Below, piece by piece: positions 10,781 through 22,539 of a stretch of DNA of 64,000 nucleotides. How positions within the stretch are numbered: the first letter of the stretch is position 1; each line of letters begins with the position of its first letter. The notes beneath the pieces are model-generated. The model saw only the letters and a program-made list of their open reading frames with translations, was not told the DNA's origin and made no database searches. The translations under genes were made by a program, and so were the position numbers. The stretch comes from Conus ventricosus (lineage: Eukaryota; Mollusca; Gastropoda; Neogastropoda; Conidae): positions 8,454,848 to 8,518,847 of the forward strand of contig CM031628.1 of NCBI GenBank assembly GCA_018398815.1, read 5' to 3'.

Positions 10781-10990
10781 TCTAAGTTTTTAACAAGTTA
10801 TTCTCAAGGTTTTTAACTTAAGTTACTTCTATGTTGTCCTTTAGTCTTTCTCAAAGTTATCCCCGAGATTTTAATAAGTTTTAATAAGTTCGTGATCAAG
10901 TTCTTAAGTAAGTTTCTTATAAGTTCTTGATAAAGTTCTTGATTAAAGTTCATCCTTTAAGTACACCATGTTCTTATTAAGTTAATTTTA
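10780..10990. repeat. AAGTT-rich degenerate repeat tract
   Basis: Repeated variants of AAGTTCTTGATAAAGTT and TTAATAAGTT over about 200 bp, AT-rich and without a coding frame. Also visible at 20,070-20,290 in copy 2. Possibly a scaffold of short direct repeats within the element. Confidence 0.65.
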
Positions 10991-11301
10991 TCTAATTATG
11001 CAAAAAATACAAAGCTATGTTTTTATCTTAAATAGTTAGGATGCCTAATAATGTACACACACGCTCAAAAAACGACGTCATCGTTGGAGGATGTCTGCTC
11101 AGCGTTCTTCTGCATAGATCGTACAAACGCGAAGGTCTTTTCACCCTAGCAATCCCACATTGATACAATTCTGGTCTATGGAAATGTCTTTTACTGGACT
11201 CTATGTCTTTATTTATTACTTTATCATTTTATAATACGCCATGATTATTTTTTATTAAAATTTTAAAATTATTATTCATTATAAAAAAAAGGATAAAATG
11301 A

Positions 11302-11535
11302 TGCTTAGTTATTGGCGGTTTTTTTGGCGTTGCAGTTGTTCTTTTTCTGTATTTAACGGGTTTTCAGGTTGTTTTAACTTTTTTTCTTTCTGTTGCCATT
11401 GTGTATATATTTAGAGCCATAATAACTGCCCCAACAGCAGCACGGGCGCCAAAATGGCCAAACAGTTTTAAGTTCACTATATTCCATGAAGACTTTGGGG
11501 CCCTTGAATCACATGGTGTTTTTATAGTGCATTGA
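11302..11535 (+). CDS. small hydrophobic Polinton frame (about 77 codons, start unclear)
   Basis: A continuous frame reads IGGFFGVAVVLFLYLTGF, then a second hydrophobic stretch VLTFFLSVAIVYIF, then a charged tail ending FHEDFGALESHGVFIVH and a stop. That gives two likely membrane segments followed by a short hydrophilic domain. No ATG lies in this frame; an ATGATG at 11,299-11,304 is one base out of phase, so a single-base error or a frameshift is likely. Small membrane proteins are common in Polintons and related viruses. No family recognised. Confidence 0.4.
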   Translation, partial: CLVIGGFFGVAVVLFLYLTGFQVVLTFFLSVAIVYIFRAIITAPTAARAPKWPNSFKFTIFHEDFGALESHGVFIVH

Positions 11536-11865
11536 AATACAATCTTGTTCTTGCGTTGGCGGTGTTTATGTTTATCATAATGCTTGTAACATTAATTTTT
11601 TTTGCTGTTCCACTCTGCTAATTTTTTTCTGCTTCAACACGCCCGGATTTTTAATGGTCTCCGCCTGGTTCAGTGTTTTCTGATGAATTTTTGGCCTTGG
11701 TTACTTTCTCCACCTGGTTCAGTGTTTTCTGATTCTGTGAATTTTTCCAGATCGTTCATTTTCGAAGGGAAATAAAATCTATATGATTAAAAGTTATTAA
11801 ATCCCATGTTTATGGCGATAACAATGTATTCCAAATTATAGTATAAATCACACCCTAGGACTCTA

Positions 11866-12341
11866 ATGACTTTTGTTAAACTGGATCTTGCGTTAATCAT
11901 ACGTAAGTCTTGTTCAGAATCAATGGGAGCAAATCTACTGACTACGTTTAGTGTTACAAACTACGAAACCGCCCTGTTTGCCCCACACTTTTTCACCATT
12001 TCTAGACCCCAGCTGCGCTTCATTACCTGTTATGATACTTTAAAATGTCTTGCGGCGCATCTGTTGGAATCTGTTCAATGCTGAATCAGTTAATTCCGAG
12101 GAACTGTTTTGTTTTTCACATTGCTGCCAAAGAATACACCCTCTTCCTTTTGGGGCTAACAGCTCTTGGGTTATCATTGGTCATTCATAAGTTTCAGGAA
12201 GGTTTAGGCTGCCTTGTAGCTGTAGTAGATCATCGCTGTTCAAGTTTTTTTATATTAATTATAATTATTTTATGTTTAAAATTGAGCACCGAAAAACATA
12301 TTGTAACCTTGTATACCATTCTGCTGTTATTGGAGGTCTAA
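11866..12341 (+). CDS. hydrophobic frames, possible membrane protein (uncertain)
   Basis: Two overlapping frames, 11,866-12,084 and 12,045-12,341. The second contains AAKEYTLFLLGLTALGLSLV and a C-terminal FFILIIIILCL, resembling two membrane helices. Base composition of this AT-rich stretch alone could give such peptides. The shift between frames suggests one gene broken by an indel. No homologue recognised. Confidence 0.25.
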
Positions 12342-12534
12342 GTGTAGGCTACTCAAGGCTTCGGTAATAAAGCCTGTAAGAATTAAAACCAGCAGATTTG
12401 GCAAACTAGACTTTGAGGATTCAGCAAAGCTTGATTGCTATTATTGCAGCTATTTGCTAACGAAGATTTTCTAAGTTAAGCAAAGGAATAATTCCAGAGA
12501 ATATAAAATTATGTAAAAAAATAATTTAAAAAAA

Positions 12535-12925
12535 ATGGCTCACTCGACAATAATGATAGGCGGCGCTGTGGTAATGCGCTTGCTATTTGGCGGAGTAATT
12601 TCGGTTAGTAAACTGCGGGATGGACGGCGACGAAGAAAAAGAATAACAAAGCTATGGAGCAAACTAGCAGCTGCACAAGACGCCTATGAAAAGCAGAGAC
12701 TTGAGCAGTTAGATTCTTATTAATGACACCCTGAAAGAACAGGGGCATGCAGCTTACATATTTAAAGATGTTGACCAAGCAATAAAAGAATATTATCTAG
12801 TAACAGGCATAACGGTCCAGACATTGCCCCCACCAAAATTCAGTGACTTTTATCAAACATCAGAAAAACAAAAGATGCAAGAAATCGCGATTATGTCGTT
12901 GGTATGACTGTCGTGTTGTATTTTG
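12535..12925 (+). pseudogene. small Polinton protein with coiled basic region, frameshifted
   Basis: ATG at 12,535 opens a frame with a hydrophobic start (MIGGAVVMRLLFGGVISV), then a very basic GRRRRKR and a helical LWSKLAAAQDAYEKQRLEQL up to 12,723. The neighbouring frame continues from about 12,716 with DTLKEQGHAAYIFKDVDQAI and PPPKFSDFYQ, and a third frame from about 12,899 gives GMTVVLYFVAT and a stop. Two single-base shifts appear to split one protein of about 130 residues with an N-terminal membrane segment and a short hydrophobic C-terminus. It lies directly upstream of the integrase on the same strand. Function unknown. Confidence 0.45.
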
Positions 12926-12954
12926 TTGCCACATAATATTAGATGATAATAAAA

Positions 12955-13930
12955 AATGAACAAAATCATTATTCGGCCAAAGGTATTGGAAGGGAGTAAA
13001 CAGCAATAAAAAAGCTAACAAGCGGAGGAGTCAGTGAACAAACAGCAATGATATGGTTATTCGAAACAAGCGATTTGAGCAAATTATTTACCTGCACCTA
13101 GACGAATACAGAGACCAACTTTGTCAATACAACTCCAACGACACCCTCAAAGGGATCTTCCATAATTACCCTCTGTAGGTAATTAGGCGAAAAAGATTTA
13201 AGTACGCACTCACAGTCTTTGACATGGCTTCAAGATATAAAGATGCTGCGCGGAACCATTAAACACAAAAGAGTGCTTTGCTGTTGCTGTTGCTATACAA
13301 CTGATATCAACGCGGTCACAACTTACCCTCGCATGATTCAAGTCGATGATGGAAAAGAATTTAAAGGTCAAGTGAATTGAATAATTATTCTGGTTAAAAA
13401 CTGAGTTACTATTAGAAGAGGCATTTCCAGGAGGTTCACAGATCACAGGCTTTAGTTGAAAACTTTAACAATCAGTTAGCCCGAAAGATTTTCTCCTACC
13501 AGTATCACAGAGAGCTGATGGACAATTTCTTCGCAAACACAGAATGGGTTAGAAGATTGCCCTCAGTTTTGCGCGCAATGAATTAATGACGCAATTTAAA
13601 GGACTAAAACCAGTACAAAAGCAACAAAAAACAAACCAATAGATGTTGCTGAAGACTCCAGTACAACAGCAAACTTTTACCGTTTGGTTTGAAAGTAAGG
13701 TACCTTTATTTACCGGGGGATAGCAGAGGGGACCTGCATCAGGGAACAGATCCAGTTTGGAGTAGTTCGATCCATTATGAAATAAAAGAATTGTAACAGA
13801 TGAATCCGCCCGTTTATTATTTACGAGAAAATGACACACAAAACAACCAGCTCCTCAAAGATCTTTTGTGAAAGATGAACTGCAGATAATTCCCGCCAGG
13901 GCACAGTTCCGTTTATTAATTACGGTTCTC
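12955..13930 (+). pseudogene. Polinton retroviral-type integrase, multiply frameshifted
   Basis: DDE-type integrase that inserts the element DNA. Read across frames, the order of motifs is correct for the family. An N-terminal YLPAPRRIQRP-type linker comes near 13,090-13,120. The catalytic core starts RFKYALTVFDMASRYKDA at about 13,190-13,250, with the first catalytic Asp in VFDMASR. QVDDGKEFKG at about 13,341-13,370 carries the second Asp. ENFNNQLARKIF and WVRRLPSVLRAMN follow at 13,455-13,585. The C-terminal SH3/chromo-like part has KVRYLYLPG, TDPVWSS and RSFVKDELQIIP at 13,695-13,900. In-frame stops and shifts occur at several points, for example near 13,085, 13,175, 13,265 and 13,385. It converges on the DNA polymerase, with about 110 bp between them. 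Noisy duplicate at 22,540-23,495. Confidence 0.85.
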
Positions 13931-14040
13931 CACGTGCCCAATTGCATATGAAACTCATGGACTGTAACAAACACCGTTTTGTGGTTTGTTCTATCTAATG
14001 ACTTCTTTGTTACAACTGTTGTGTTGATCTCATGTTTTGA

Positions 14041-17000
14041 TTAGATCGCAGTTGTACCGTTGTCATGATGGAAAAGTCTTATTGCCAAACAATGCTTCTT
14101 TGTTGTTGTCATGTGATATGTTTGATTCTGCAACAACGCTGCGAGATATTCCCTTTGCTTTTTCTTAAGCATTTTCTCCTGGCTCGAAATACTGTACATT
14201 TTTGACCTTAACCCCACATACTCCTTGATCACTCTTCCAGAGAAATTCAATCCTTCATCTTTCCTAAAACCTTCTTGTTAGTAATTGCGAATGTAAAGGG
14301 AGGTCCTTTAGGGGTAATCTGATGTTCATTACCATCCGCATGTCCTTTAGATACTTCGATGTCCATGTCTTTCATAAATATCTTCAGTAGGAAATATCTA
14401 TTAACAAAACTGTCTGTATCTGTGTATAGTACTCTGGAACTCAGGAATACGAGGGCTTACAGTAGTCATAAAAGAAACTCTAACATCAAAAGCTTGATAA
14501 ATTCTAAAACAGTAAACCTGAATAAATCAGGTTTGTCCAATTTGACTTTCTTTTTTTTCATCATTATGCCAAAAGCTGATTTGATTTTACTGAAAGTCCT
14601 GATTAATTAGGATTTTGAAGTCAGCCTTAATTGCTTACGTGCTCTTTGGATGGACCAATCTGACATCTTTACGCTGTGCGGATTCTCCATTGTCTTTCCA
14701 AAAACAGGGTTGTTCATCAGCTTGAAAAAGTCTTTTTTCTGATGCATCTGTGGATTTAGTTCTGAGATCAGTGTTCTTCATGAGTATGGTTTCATGAACT
14801 GTTCTTGTATCAAAAGCAAGTATGCGATGAACTGCTGTCAACTTAAACATGTCTTAAATAAAATTGTAGAAGCTCTGTAATGTAAGACATATTTTTTTTT
14901 GCGGCGAAGATTAGGCACAAGTTTAGGTGGTTCTCTTGGATCCATCTTAGACTTCTGCTGCTTATGGATATTCCATTATGAAGGTCATGGAGTTCCTGAG
15001 GATATTTAGTCAACTTCTAGATGAAGCCGCGCTGCTGATCAGGCGTTAAATGTTCAACCACTTTAATGCCTTTTTGAATATATATTCTTACCCTGTGTAC
15101 CTTTTAAAGTTACGTAATGGAATGTGACTTGCGCCAATAGCACAACCATACAGATTGTTTGCATCTAAATACATAAGATAGTTAGACCTTTTACTTGGTA
15201 TAATCATCTAGGTATTTGTTGTTTGCTATCAGTAATGATGCGACGCCATACTAATTCCTCACGCAATCCGTTTTCAATCATCTGAATCATTTGGTAATCT
15301 GACAATACAATCACATCTTTACTCCAGTAAATCTTTAAGGAAAACGCGTCCCAGCTCATCCCGGGCGCCAGAATATAATGGCGCGGGATCCGGCTATAAG
15401 GTTTCATGCATGTCTTTCGATTAGTTTTCAAAGACGTCCGCAAACAAACATACATCAGCATCAAGTATGAATCATGGATAGTTCCATCGTTTTTACACTT
15501 AACTTTCTGCCACCGCATCTTTCGCGCATGTTGCTAATCAGAATCGCTGATGTCTTCCTCTAAGACTAGAACAGAACATTGTCAGAAGAACGGACTTTTA
15601 GGCGGAAGTGTATCTTCATCAACCTTTCCCAATGTTCATGTACTTCATAAGGGTAAACGCCCAAAACCCCCGGAGTTGAGTCAACATATTCTTCGTTATT
15701 GTGAGGGACTTTAAGGACCTAGCCAGTGCCTTAATGAGCCCATATGTGCCTGCAAGAGTCATAAAAAGACATGTTATTTAGAGTAAGCCACATGTACTTT
15801 TCTGATGAATGTGCAATGCATGCTACCCTGAAGGCATCGTCCACTGCTTTCATTATAAGCGTAGAGAGTCGTAATCCTCGCAAGTTATGAAAAGAAGATG
15901 GGCAGCTTCCTGTCTTTGGATCAAACTTTAGTGAAGAGTGCATTTACTGTGTGCTGCTCCTCTGAACTTTCCTCTAATGTGATCATTGGTATCTTTACTG
16001 TGGGGTTTACACTCTTTGGGGTTAGCTCTAAACCCGCATAATCCAACAGAGGAGTGGCTGAGCGCATACGTTGTTGGGCCTTCAGGCGTTCATCATGATT
16101 TCAGATAAATTCAGATTATTAGGAACAATCATTACGCCTTGCTGCCATGCGCTGTAAAAATCTTTAGCGCCTTTGGGCCTCTATATAATTTGGCCTGATG
16201 AACGCCATTCTGCTGACCTTAACAATATGAAGGCAATGAACAAAATCTGATGATTACTCATTAAGACTGTTTTTCGAAGTTTTTGTGGCGGCTGGCCCTT
16301 ATAAGGAAAATGGTGATCGATTGTCTGCGTAAAACAACATATGGAGAATGTTGCAGCGGTTTCAGTTCTTAAACTAACTTTAGTCCCGCGGCGGGGGGTA
16401 GTTAGTTCTGTATTACAGTCAACTGGGCCGATACAATGTTGCTTATGTTCGCTTGCGGCTTGAACAGATGGCATTCTTGTTAAACATTTTCTTGCAGAAT
16501 TTTGTTATGCCCAAGTTTTGAAAGTATGGGCCAATAATCTACTCATTGTGGTATCAATGTGTAATGCGGCAGCCCCCTCTGGTGAAAGCATCAGCAGTAA
16601 GTCAACCATGGGCTTTTGTCTGGATACCTATTGTTGGGCTGTTCTTGGACACTTTAATCGGCCACCAAATCTGTTTTCTCATCCATGTGTAGACATTAAC
16701 AGTTATGGGTTTGTTTTGTTCTTCAAACTGATCATTTGATCTTCACTAACAGGAAGAAATCTTCCACTAAAGTTAAGATCATTGATGTAAGGGCGAATAG
16801 TTAGGACACTCTCTCTGCGTTTTTGGGGTTCGTTTATAATGCAGCCTTGCGTGAAACACCACATAAAACATTTGTTGTCTGTATTCTTTATGTTTAAAAA
16901 ATGCTCTTTTTGCATACTAATGTGGTGGTAGTGGGGATGTAGACTTGCCTGCAATCGGCGCATTTAACCTTTTGCCTGTTTTAATCTGATCTCTAAGAGT

Positions 17001-17400
17001 CGCCTATGACCAAACCAGAGCCTCTCATTTTAGCTTCTTCAGCAGCAGCGCCAAAACTGTGCAAAGCAGTTCGGCGGCCCAACCGGGTGTTAAAGTCATT
17101 AGAGGAAAGAATAGTCTGCAGTTTAGTTGAGACCCAGGACTTCTAGGTTTTCTTTCATTTATTGTTACATAGTCGATTAAACCAGCTAACATTACTTATA
17201 CTGGCGGGTCTATTGTTAGTTTACCGGAACTTGAGAAATAGCTATGAGCAACACTTGCCCAGTACGCTTCCTGGATCAATATCTTCTACATCAATATCAT
17301 TCAGTGCTCTTGATAATATTTTCTTGCATTGCTTCAAAAATTTCGTCTTGTCCTTCATATATCTTAGCATGTTGAGTCTATTTTCAAACTCAAAATAATA
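14041..17400 (-). pseudogene. Polinton family-B DNA polymerase, frameshifted, N-terminus truncated at the junction
   Basis: Protein-primed type DNA polymerase that copies the element. Minus-strand segments in N-to-C order: HFLNIKNTDNKCFMWCF and RPYINDLNFSGRFLPV (16,700-16,960), the N-terminal domain typical of virus-type PolB; a Cys/His segment SVQAASEHKQHCIGP (about 16,440); HYILAPGMSWDAF and DYQMIQMIENGLREE (15,250-15,400), the palm-proximal block; a FWKDNGESAQRKDVRLVHP segment (14,640-14,720), a decayed form of the N-x-x-FGK-x-M-E-N block; and LYTDTDSFV at 14,403-14,429, the catalytic YxDTDS motif C with both Asp intact. The C-terminus KEYVGLRSKMYSI is near 14,180-14,225. Many frameshifts and stops interrupt the frame. 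At 17,400 the reading simply ends in the junction. Confidence 0.87.
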
Positions 17401-17401
17401 A

Positions 17402-17900
17402 AAAAATGTAAAAAGACGAGCTTTAAAAAACCTTAAAAGATTTTGGCAAAAAACTTAAACTATAAAGAAATGATTTCTTTTTTCCCCAAATTTACAATCA
17501 CTTAAAAGGGAAAGAAGGTTCGAGGAGACCTATTCTTTTTTTTCCTAAAATACTGGTTCACTAAAAAAACGAGTGGGGTCACCAGCGCGCATGTTAAAAA
17601 GTAAAAAAAATAAACATGAAAACTTTTTTTTAAAAATTTTCCATAATTATGATGATATTAATGAGTATGCTCTTTTCAAATTCGCGGGAAGTTGATTGCA
17701 TTTGGAAAAAAATGAAGGAAAAGTTTTTTTTTTTTAACAACATGGTTTATATCCAAAAAAAAAAAAAAATTGCTTTGCTTTCAGTTTTGTTTAATTTTTG
17801 GAATGGCTGCCTGTTCCCAAAAATATGAACCGATATAAACCCCTTTTTAAAAAAAAAAACCCTAGTTGAAGACCCTAAATTAAAAGGGGCCCTTTTTTAA
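17402..17900 (+). pseudogene. second, noisy copy of the non-LTR retroelement 3' end
   Basis: From AATGTAAAAAGACGAGCT onward the sequence follows 8,288-8,768, with lengthened A, T, C and G runs and small deletions. The left side of this copy is missing: the preceding bases belong to the polymerase region of copy 1. The abrupt start marks the junction. Confidence 0.85.
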
Positions 17901-17904
17901 AGGG

Positions 17905-18106
17905 TTTTGACTAAAAGGGAAAACCTTTTTAAAAAAAGATTCGGGACTAACTTGTACTCCCCCACTTTTTTTGGGGCAAAAAGGGGCCCAAAAAGCCGCC
18001 TATTTTTGGTTTTTGGGACATGTAAAAAAAAATTTTAAAACGCCCCTTCAAAAAAACATACTTTTGTAGGGGTTGCCCGGGTTTTCAATACAAATTTACA
18101 AAAGTT
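17905..18106 (+). repeat. Polinton terminal inverted repeat, left, copy 2
   Basis: Noisy counterpart of 8,770-8,938, recognisable by AAAGCCGCCTATTTTTGG and the CCCCCACTTTTTTTGGGGCA block. Confidence 0.65.
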
Positions 18107-18369
18107 TTCTTTGGTTTCCGTGGGAAAAAAGTAGCCAGGACCTGAAACCCCCCATAGAGTAAGCAGGGAAAAAGCAGTTGTGTTGAAGCCCCCTAAAACC
18201 GGGGGGGTTTTCCCCAGGCTATCCTTTTAATTCGTTTTTATGTTAATTACAGGGGGGGGAGAGAGAGGGGAAACCCCCTGAAAAGGGAAAGGGTTTTAAT
18301 TTCCCCTCAAAACGGGACAGACGAGAAGGAGGGGAACAGGAGCAAAAGGGGGAAGACAAAACAGACAGG

Positions 18370-18482
18370 CAGACGAAAACACACAAAACCCCACACACAC
18401 AAAACCCCACACACACACACACACACAACACACACACATCCCCACCCCGAAAACCCCCCCCCCCCCCCCCCCCAACACCCCC
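18370..18482. repeat. remnant (CA)n tract and poly(C) within copy 2
   Basis: Equivalent of the compound microsatellite at 9,129-9,330, shortened and converted to CACACAAAACCCC and a 22-base C run. Confidence 0.7.
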
Positions 18483-18776
18483 CCAACAGGGGCCAAGAAG
18501 AACTCATACACGCGGGGAGCGCGCCCCTCACCCGGGCCGGCAAACGGGGGGGGCCAAAATTAAATACTGCTCCCCCTTCCCCTCCCCCTACCCCCCATCC
18601 TCACGCCGGCGGGTAAATGATTGCATTTTTAGTTTCCATCTTTTTTCACGGGCGCCCCACTGTTTAGTAACCAAAAAACCCGGTTTCTTTCATTCTTCTA
18701 CTGAACCCCGGGGAAGGGTTTAGGACGTTTTTATTGGCTTTTGTTTTGGGGGGTTTGGTGGGGTTATTCAAAATTT

Positions 18777-19365
18777 TGGTGAGCCGGTTTTTACTGAGGA
18801 ACAAAATTTGTCCCTTTTCAAGATCCAAGTTTTTTCTTTAATTTGCATTTTTAGAGTTTTTGTTAAAAAAAAAATTCAGGAAAGCTTTGTTCGTTACCGC
18901 CAAAAAACCGAAAAGAAGAAATTGTTTTTCTAGGGGGTTTGGGGGGAAAAAAAAAAAAAGTGAAACCGACTGTTTGGGGGAAATGAAGGGACTATTTTTA
19001 AGGTTTGTTGGTTCTAAGGAAATGAAAAATAAATTTTTCCGAACAGATGAGGCCTTTTTTAAAAAGGGGGTTTTAAATGTTGATGAGATGACTTTTTTTT
19101 TTTAAAAAGCGGCCCCCTATGTTGATAAAACAAAAAAAATGCAAAACATTCATCAACGGGGTTTTGATTTTTTGGGGCTTGGTTGAGCCCAGTTTAAAAG
19201 GCCTTTTTTTAAAAGAGCAAAAAAGAATCAAACATGGGTTTTTTTTTCTTGAGGGCAGGGGGGCATGCCATGTTTTGTTTTATATCCCAGAAAACTTATT
19301 CAAAATTGCTAGGAATCAGTTTTTTAAATAAATTGTGTGAAAACCCCAAAAACCTTTTATTAGAT
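18777..19365 (+). pseudogene. noisy copy of the unknown 182-codon Polinton ORF
   Basis: Begins with GGTGAGCCGGTTTTTACTGA and ends at a CCTTTTATTAG, matching 9,557-10,102 base for base apart from run-length errors. Protein fragments such as LFLKEQKRIKHG survive in shifted frames. There is no independent evidence of a second gene; this is the same sequence read badly. Confidence 0.75.
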
Positions 19366-19639
19366 TTATGAAAACTGGATAAGATTTTCGTTTTGTTCTG
19401 GCAAAAAAAGTTAGGGTTAGGAAGACATTAGTACTTTCTACCAGTATGGAAGGGAGTAGTTTTGTGGCCCACTTTTTTCAAAATAAAATGTTTTTTAAAT
19501 ATCAATGGGGGGATGTATTTTCTACGGGCCCTTTTTTTTTTTGAGGCCTAAAAGCTTGGTACGGAAATCCCCTGTTTGAAACTTTGCCAGCCAGCTCCCA
19601 GGCCCGGGTTTCGAGAACAAAAAGAGGGGCCCAAAAAGC

Positions 19640-20290
19640 AAACTAGGCCAAAAAAACCCCATGTTTTAGACCTTTTGTGCCAATGACTTTTTGCCCTGAA
19701 AAAGCCCCGGTGGCAAATTTGGAAAGGCCCCCTTATGTGATCGTTTTGATTGCAAAGGCGGCGCACCTGCAAGCCAGGGGCCCAAACTAGGCCAAACGAC
19801 CCATTGATTATTTGGGGGTTGATTGTTTTTTGGGACGCACGGCCCACAGCCTGTTTTTTAACAAAGCAAAAAAAAGGGGCCCCTGGAAGTTCTACTTTTT
19901 GTTTGTTGTGTTTTTTGGGCCCTACCCACGCACGCCTTTCCCCCCCCCCCACCCCGGGGAACTGTCTTTTGGTGTGTTTTTTGTTTGTTTTTTTTGTTTT
20001 GCCCCTTGCCCATCGCTTGCACCCCCCCCCCCCCTCCCCAAAAACCCCCACCCACGGATGCACACATAAATTTTCCTTCAAGTTTTTAACAAGTTATTCT
20101 AAAGGGTTTTATTTTAATTTTTACTTACTAAGTTGCCTTAAGTCATTCTCAATTTAACCCCCAAGTTTTTATAAGTTCTTAAAAATTTCTTGATCAAGTT
20201 TTAAGTAATTTCCCTTTTTAAATTTTTTGGATGGGGGCTTGATTAATTCATCCTTTAAAGGTAAACCCAAGTTCTTATTAAGTTTTTTAA
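19640..20290. repeat. copy-2 equivalent of the direct repeats and AAGTT tract
   Basis: GCAAACTAGGCCAAA motifs at 19,640-19,830 and AAGTTCTT-type repeats at 20,070-20,290 mirror 10,310-10,990 of copy 1. The C-rich stretch between them gives several long but meaningless Pro/Gly-rich frames on both strands. Confidence 0.65.
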
Positions 20291-22539
20291 ATTACAAAAA
20301 AAATAAAAGCTTGTTTTTTTTAAAAATTAGTAGATGCCTAATTTATTTCCCCAAAAACCGCCTAAAAAAAACGAAGTCATCTTTTGAGGTTTTTGTCTTG
20401 CTCGCGTTTTTTTGCATAGATCGTAAGGAAGGGTCTTACCCCAAAGAAACCACTTGGGTTTTACAATTTGGTTAGGGAAAAATGTTTTTTTATAAAATCT
20501 AGGGTTTTTTTATTTTTTGACTTTATCATTTTAAAAATTACCCCTTATGATTTTTTTTTTTTATTAAAATTTTAAAATATTTTTCCCTTAAAATTTTGGG
20601 ATCAAAAGGGAGGGTTTGTTTTTGGGGGTTTTTTGGGGTTTGGCAGTTGTCTTTTTTTTCTGTTTTTAAAGGGTTTTTTCGGGTTTTGGTTTTAAACTTT
20701 TTTTCTTTCTGTTCCCCTTTGGGTATATATTTTATACCCCATAAATCTCCCCCCCCAAAGCACCCAAGGGCCCCAAAAAATGGCAACCCTTTTTTTTAAG
20801 TTAAATTTTTCCATGAAGACTTTGGGGCCTTAAATTTCACAGGGTTTTTTTTTATAGTGGCTTTGAATAAATTTTTTTTTGGCCCCGTGGGCCTGGGTTT
20901 GGGGGTTTTTTTCCCCCCCAAAATCCTGTAACTTTAAAACTTTTTTTTGTTGTTCCCTTGCAAATTTTTTTTCCTGTTTCAACACCCCAAAGGTTTTTAA
21001 TGGTCTCCGCTTTGGGTTCGTGTTTTTAAATGTTTTTTTTTTGGTTTGGGTTTTCTTTCCCCACCGGGTTTCAGTGTTTTCTGATTCTCCCGTTTTTCCC
21101 AAAAAATTTTCTTTTTGGGAAAGGGGTAAAAAAATTTATTTGTTTTTAAAAGTTTTAAACCCCATGTTTAAATGGCGTTAACAATTTTTCCAAAATCTTT
21201 TTGTAAAAAATCACACCCTAGAAAAACTTAAGGGACTTTTTTTAAAACTGGATCTTGCTTTTAAATTTAAACTTAAAAAATTTTTTGTTCGAATAAATGG
21301 GAGCAAATTACTGACTTTTTTTTAGTTTTAAAAAACTAAAAAACCCTTTTTTTTCCCCCACATTTTTCCCATTTAGACCCCAAGCTGCGTTTATACCGGG
21401 AAATTATTTTTTTTTAAATTGTTTTTGCGGGTCTTTGGGTTAAATTTTTAAAATTGTAAATTTAAATTTTCCCGAGGAACTGTTTTTTTTTTTTCCCACA
21501 TGCTGCCAAAGAAAAACCTCCCCTTTTTGGGGGCCATAAAGCTTGGTTTTTCAATTTGGGTTTCTTTTCATAATTTCCCGGAAGGTTTAGGTGCCTTGTA
21601 GCTGTAGTAGTTCATCGCTTTTCATTTTTTTTTTTATTTTTTTTATAATTATTTTTTTTTTTAAAAATTTTAAAAGCCCCGAAAAAAAAAAAAAAACCAA
21701 ATTGTAACCTTGTATCCCAAATTTCTGCGGTTTTGGAGGTTTAAAGTTTTGGTATTCAATGTTGGGTTTTAAAAAGAATTTTTAAAAAATTAAAACCCAG
21801 CAAAATTTGGAAAATTTGGACTTGAGGATTCAGCAAAGCTGTTTGTTTATTTTTTGCGCTTCATTTGCTACAAAAGATTTTCTAGTTAAGAAAGGAAAAT
21901 TTTTTCCAGAGATTATAAATATTTTAAAAAAAAATAAATTTATAAAAAAGGGGCTTCACCGAAATAATGATAGGCGGGGGGGTGTGGAAAATTTTGCGTT
22001 TTGTTTTTTGGGGAAATTTTAAATTTCGGTTTTTTAGTAAACTGCGGGAGGAAGGGGAAAAGGGGAGAAAATGACAAAAACAAAGCAAAGGGAAAGCAAA
22101 TTTAGCAGTGACAAAAACCCTAGGGAAAAGCGAGACTTGAGCAGTTGTTTTTAAATTAAGGGGACACCCCGGAAAGACGGGGCATGCCCCCCTTTACATT
22201 TTTTAAAAGATGTTGAACCAAAGCAATAAAAAAAATTTATCTAGTAAAAGGAAAACCGGCCCCAGACTTTCCCCCCCCCCCAAATTCAGTGACTTTTTCA
22301 ACCATCAAAAAAAAACAAAAGAGGGCCAAAAAAAATTTCCCCTTTTATTGTCGGGGGTTTTGATGTGGGTGTTTTTTGTTGCACATAATATTGGGCGGGA
22401 ATAAAAAAGGAAAAATTATTATTCCCCCCAAAGGTATTAAAAAGGGGAAAATTAAAAAACAGCAATAAAAAGCAAAAACCAAGGGGCCCGGGAAAAGGGG
22501 TAAGTGTGAAAAACAGCAAAGGAATGGTTATTTAAACGC
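20291..22539. other. copy-2 equivalent of the small hydrophobic frames
   Basis: Collinear with 10,990-12,955 of copy 1. The small membrane-protein frame is represented at about 20,600-20,850 and the 12.5-kb protein at about 21,955-22,380, both unreadable in a single frame. Confidence 0.55.

Larger units (their letters stand above)
8770..17401. mobile_element. Polinton/Maverick element, copy 1 (cut off at 17,401)
   Basis: Self-synthesising DNA transposon related to adintoviruses and other PRD1-adenovirus-lineage viruses. Seen here: a terminal inverted repeat (8,770-8,938) whose partner lies at 34,463-34,690, a retroviral-type integrase (plus, 12,955-13,930) and a family-B DNA polymerase (minus, 14,041-17,400) converging on it. 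This gene pair with TIRs is diagnostic of Polintons. Capsid, protease and packaging-ATPase genes, if present, fall in the part only seen in copy 2. Joining 8.6 kb from copy 1 with the extra 7.2 kb of copy 2 gives an element of about 15-16 kb, within the usual 15-20 kb. Integrase, polymerase and small ORFs are all interrupted by single-base indels, so this copy is either inactive or imperfectly sequenced. Confidence 0.85.
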
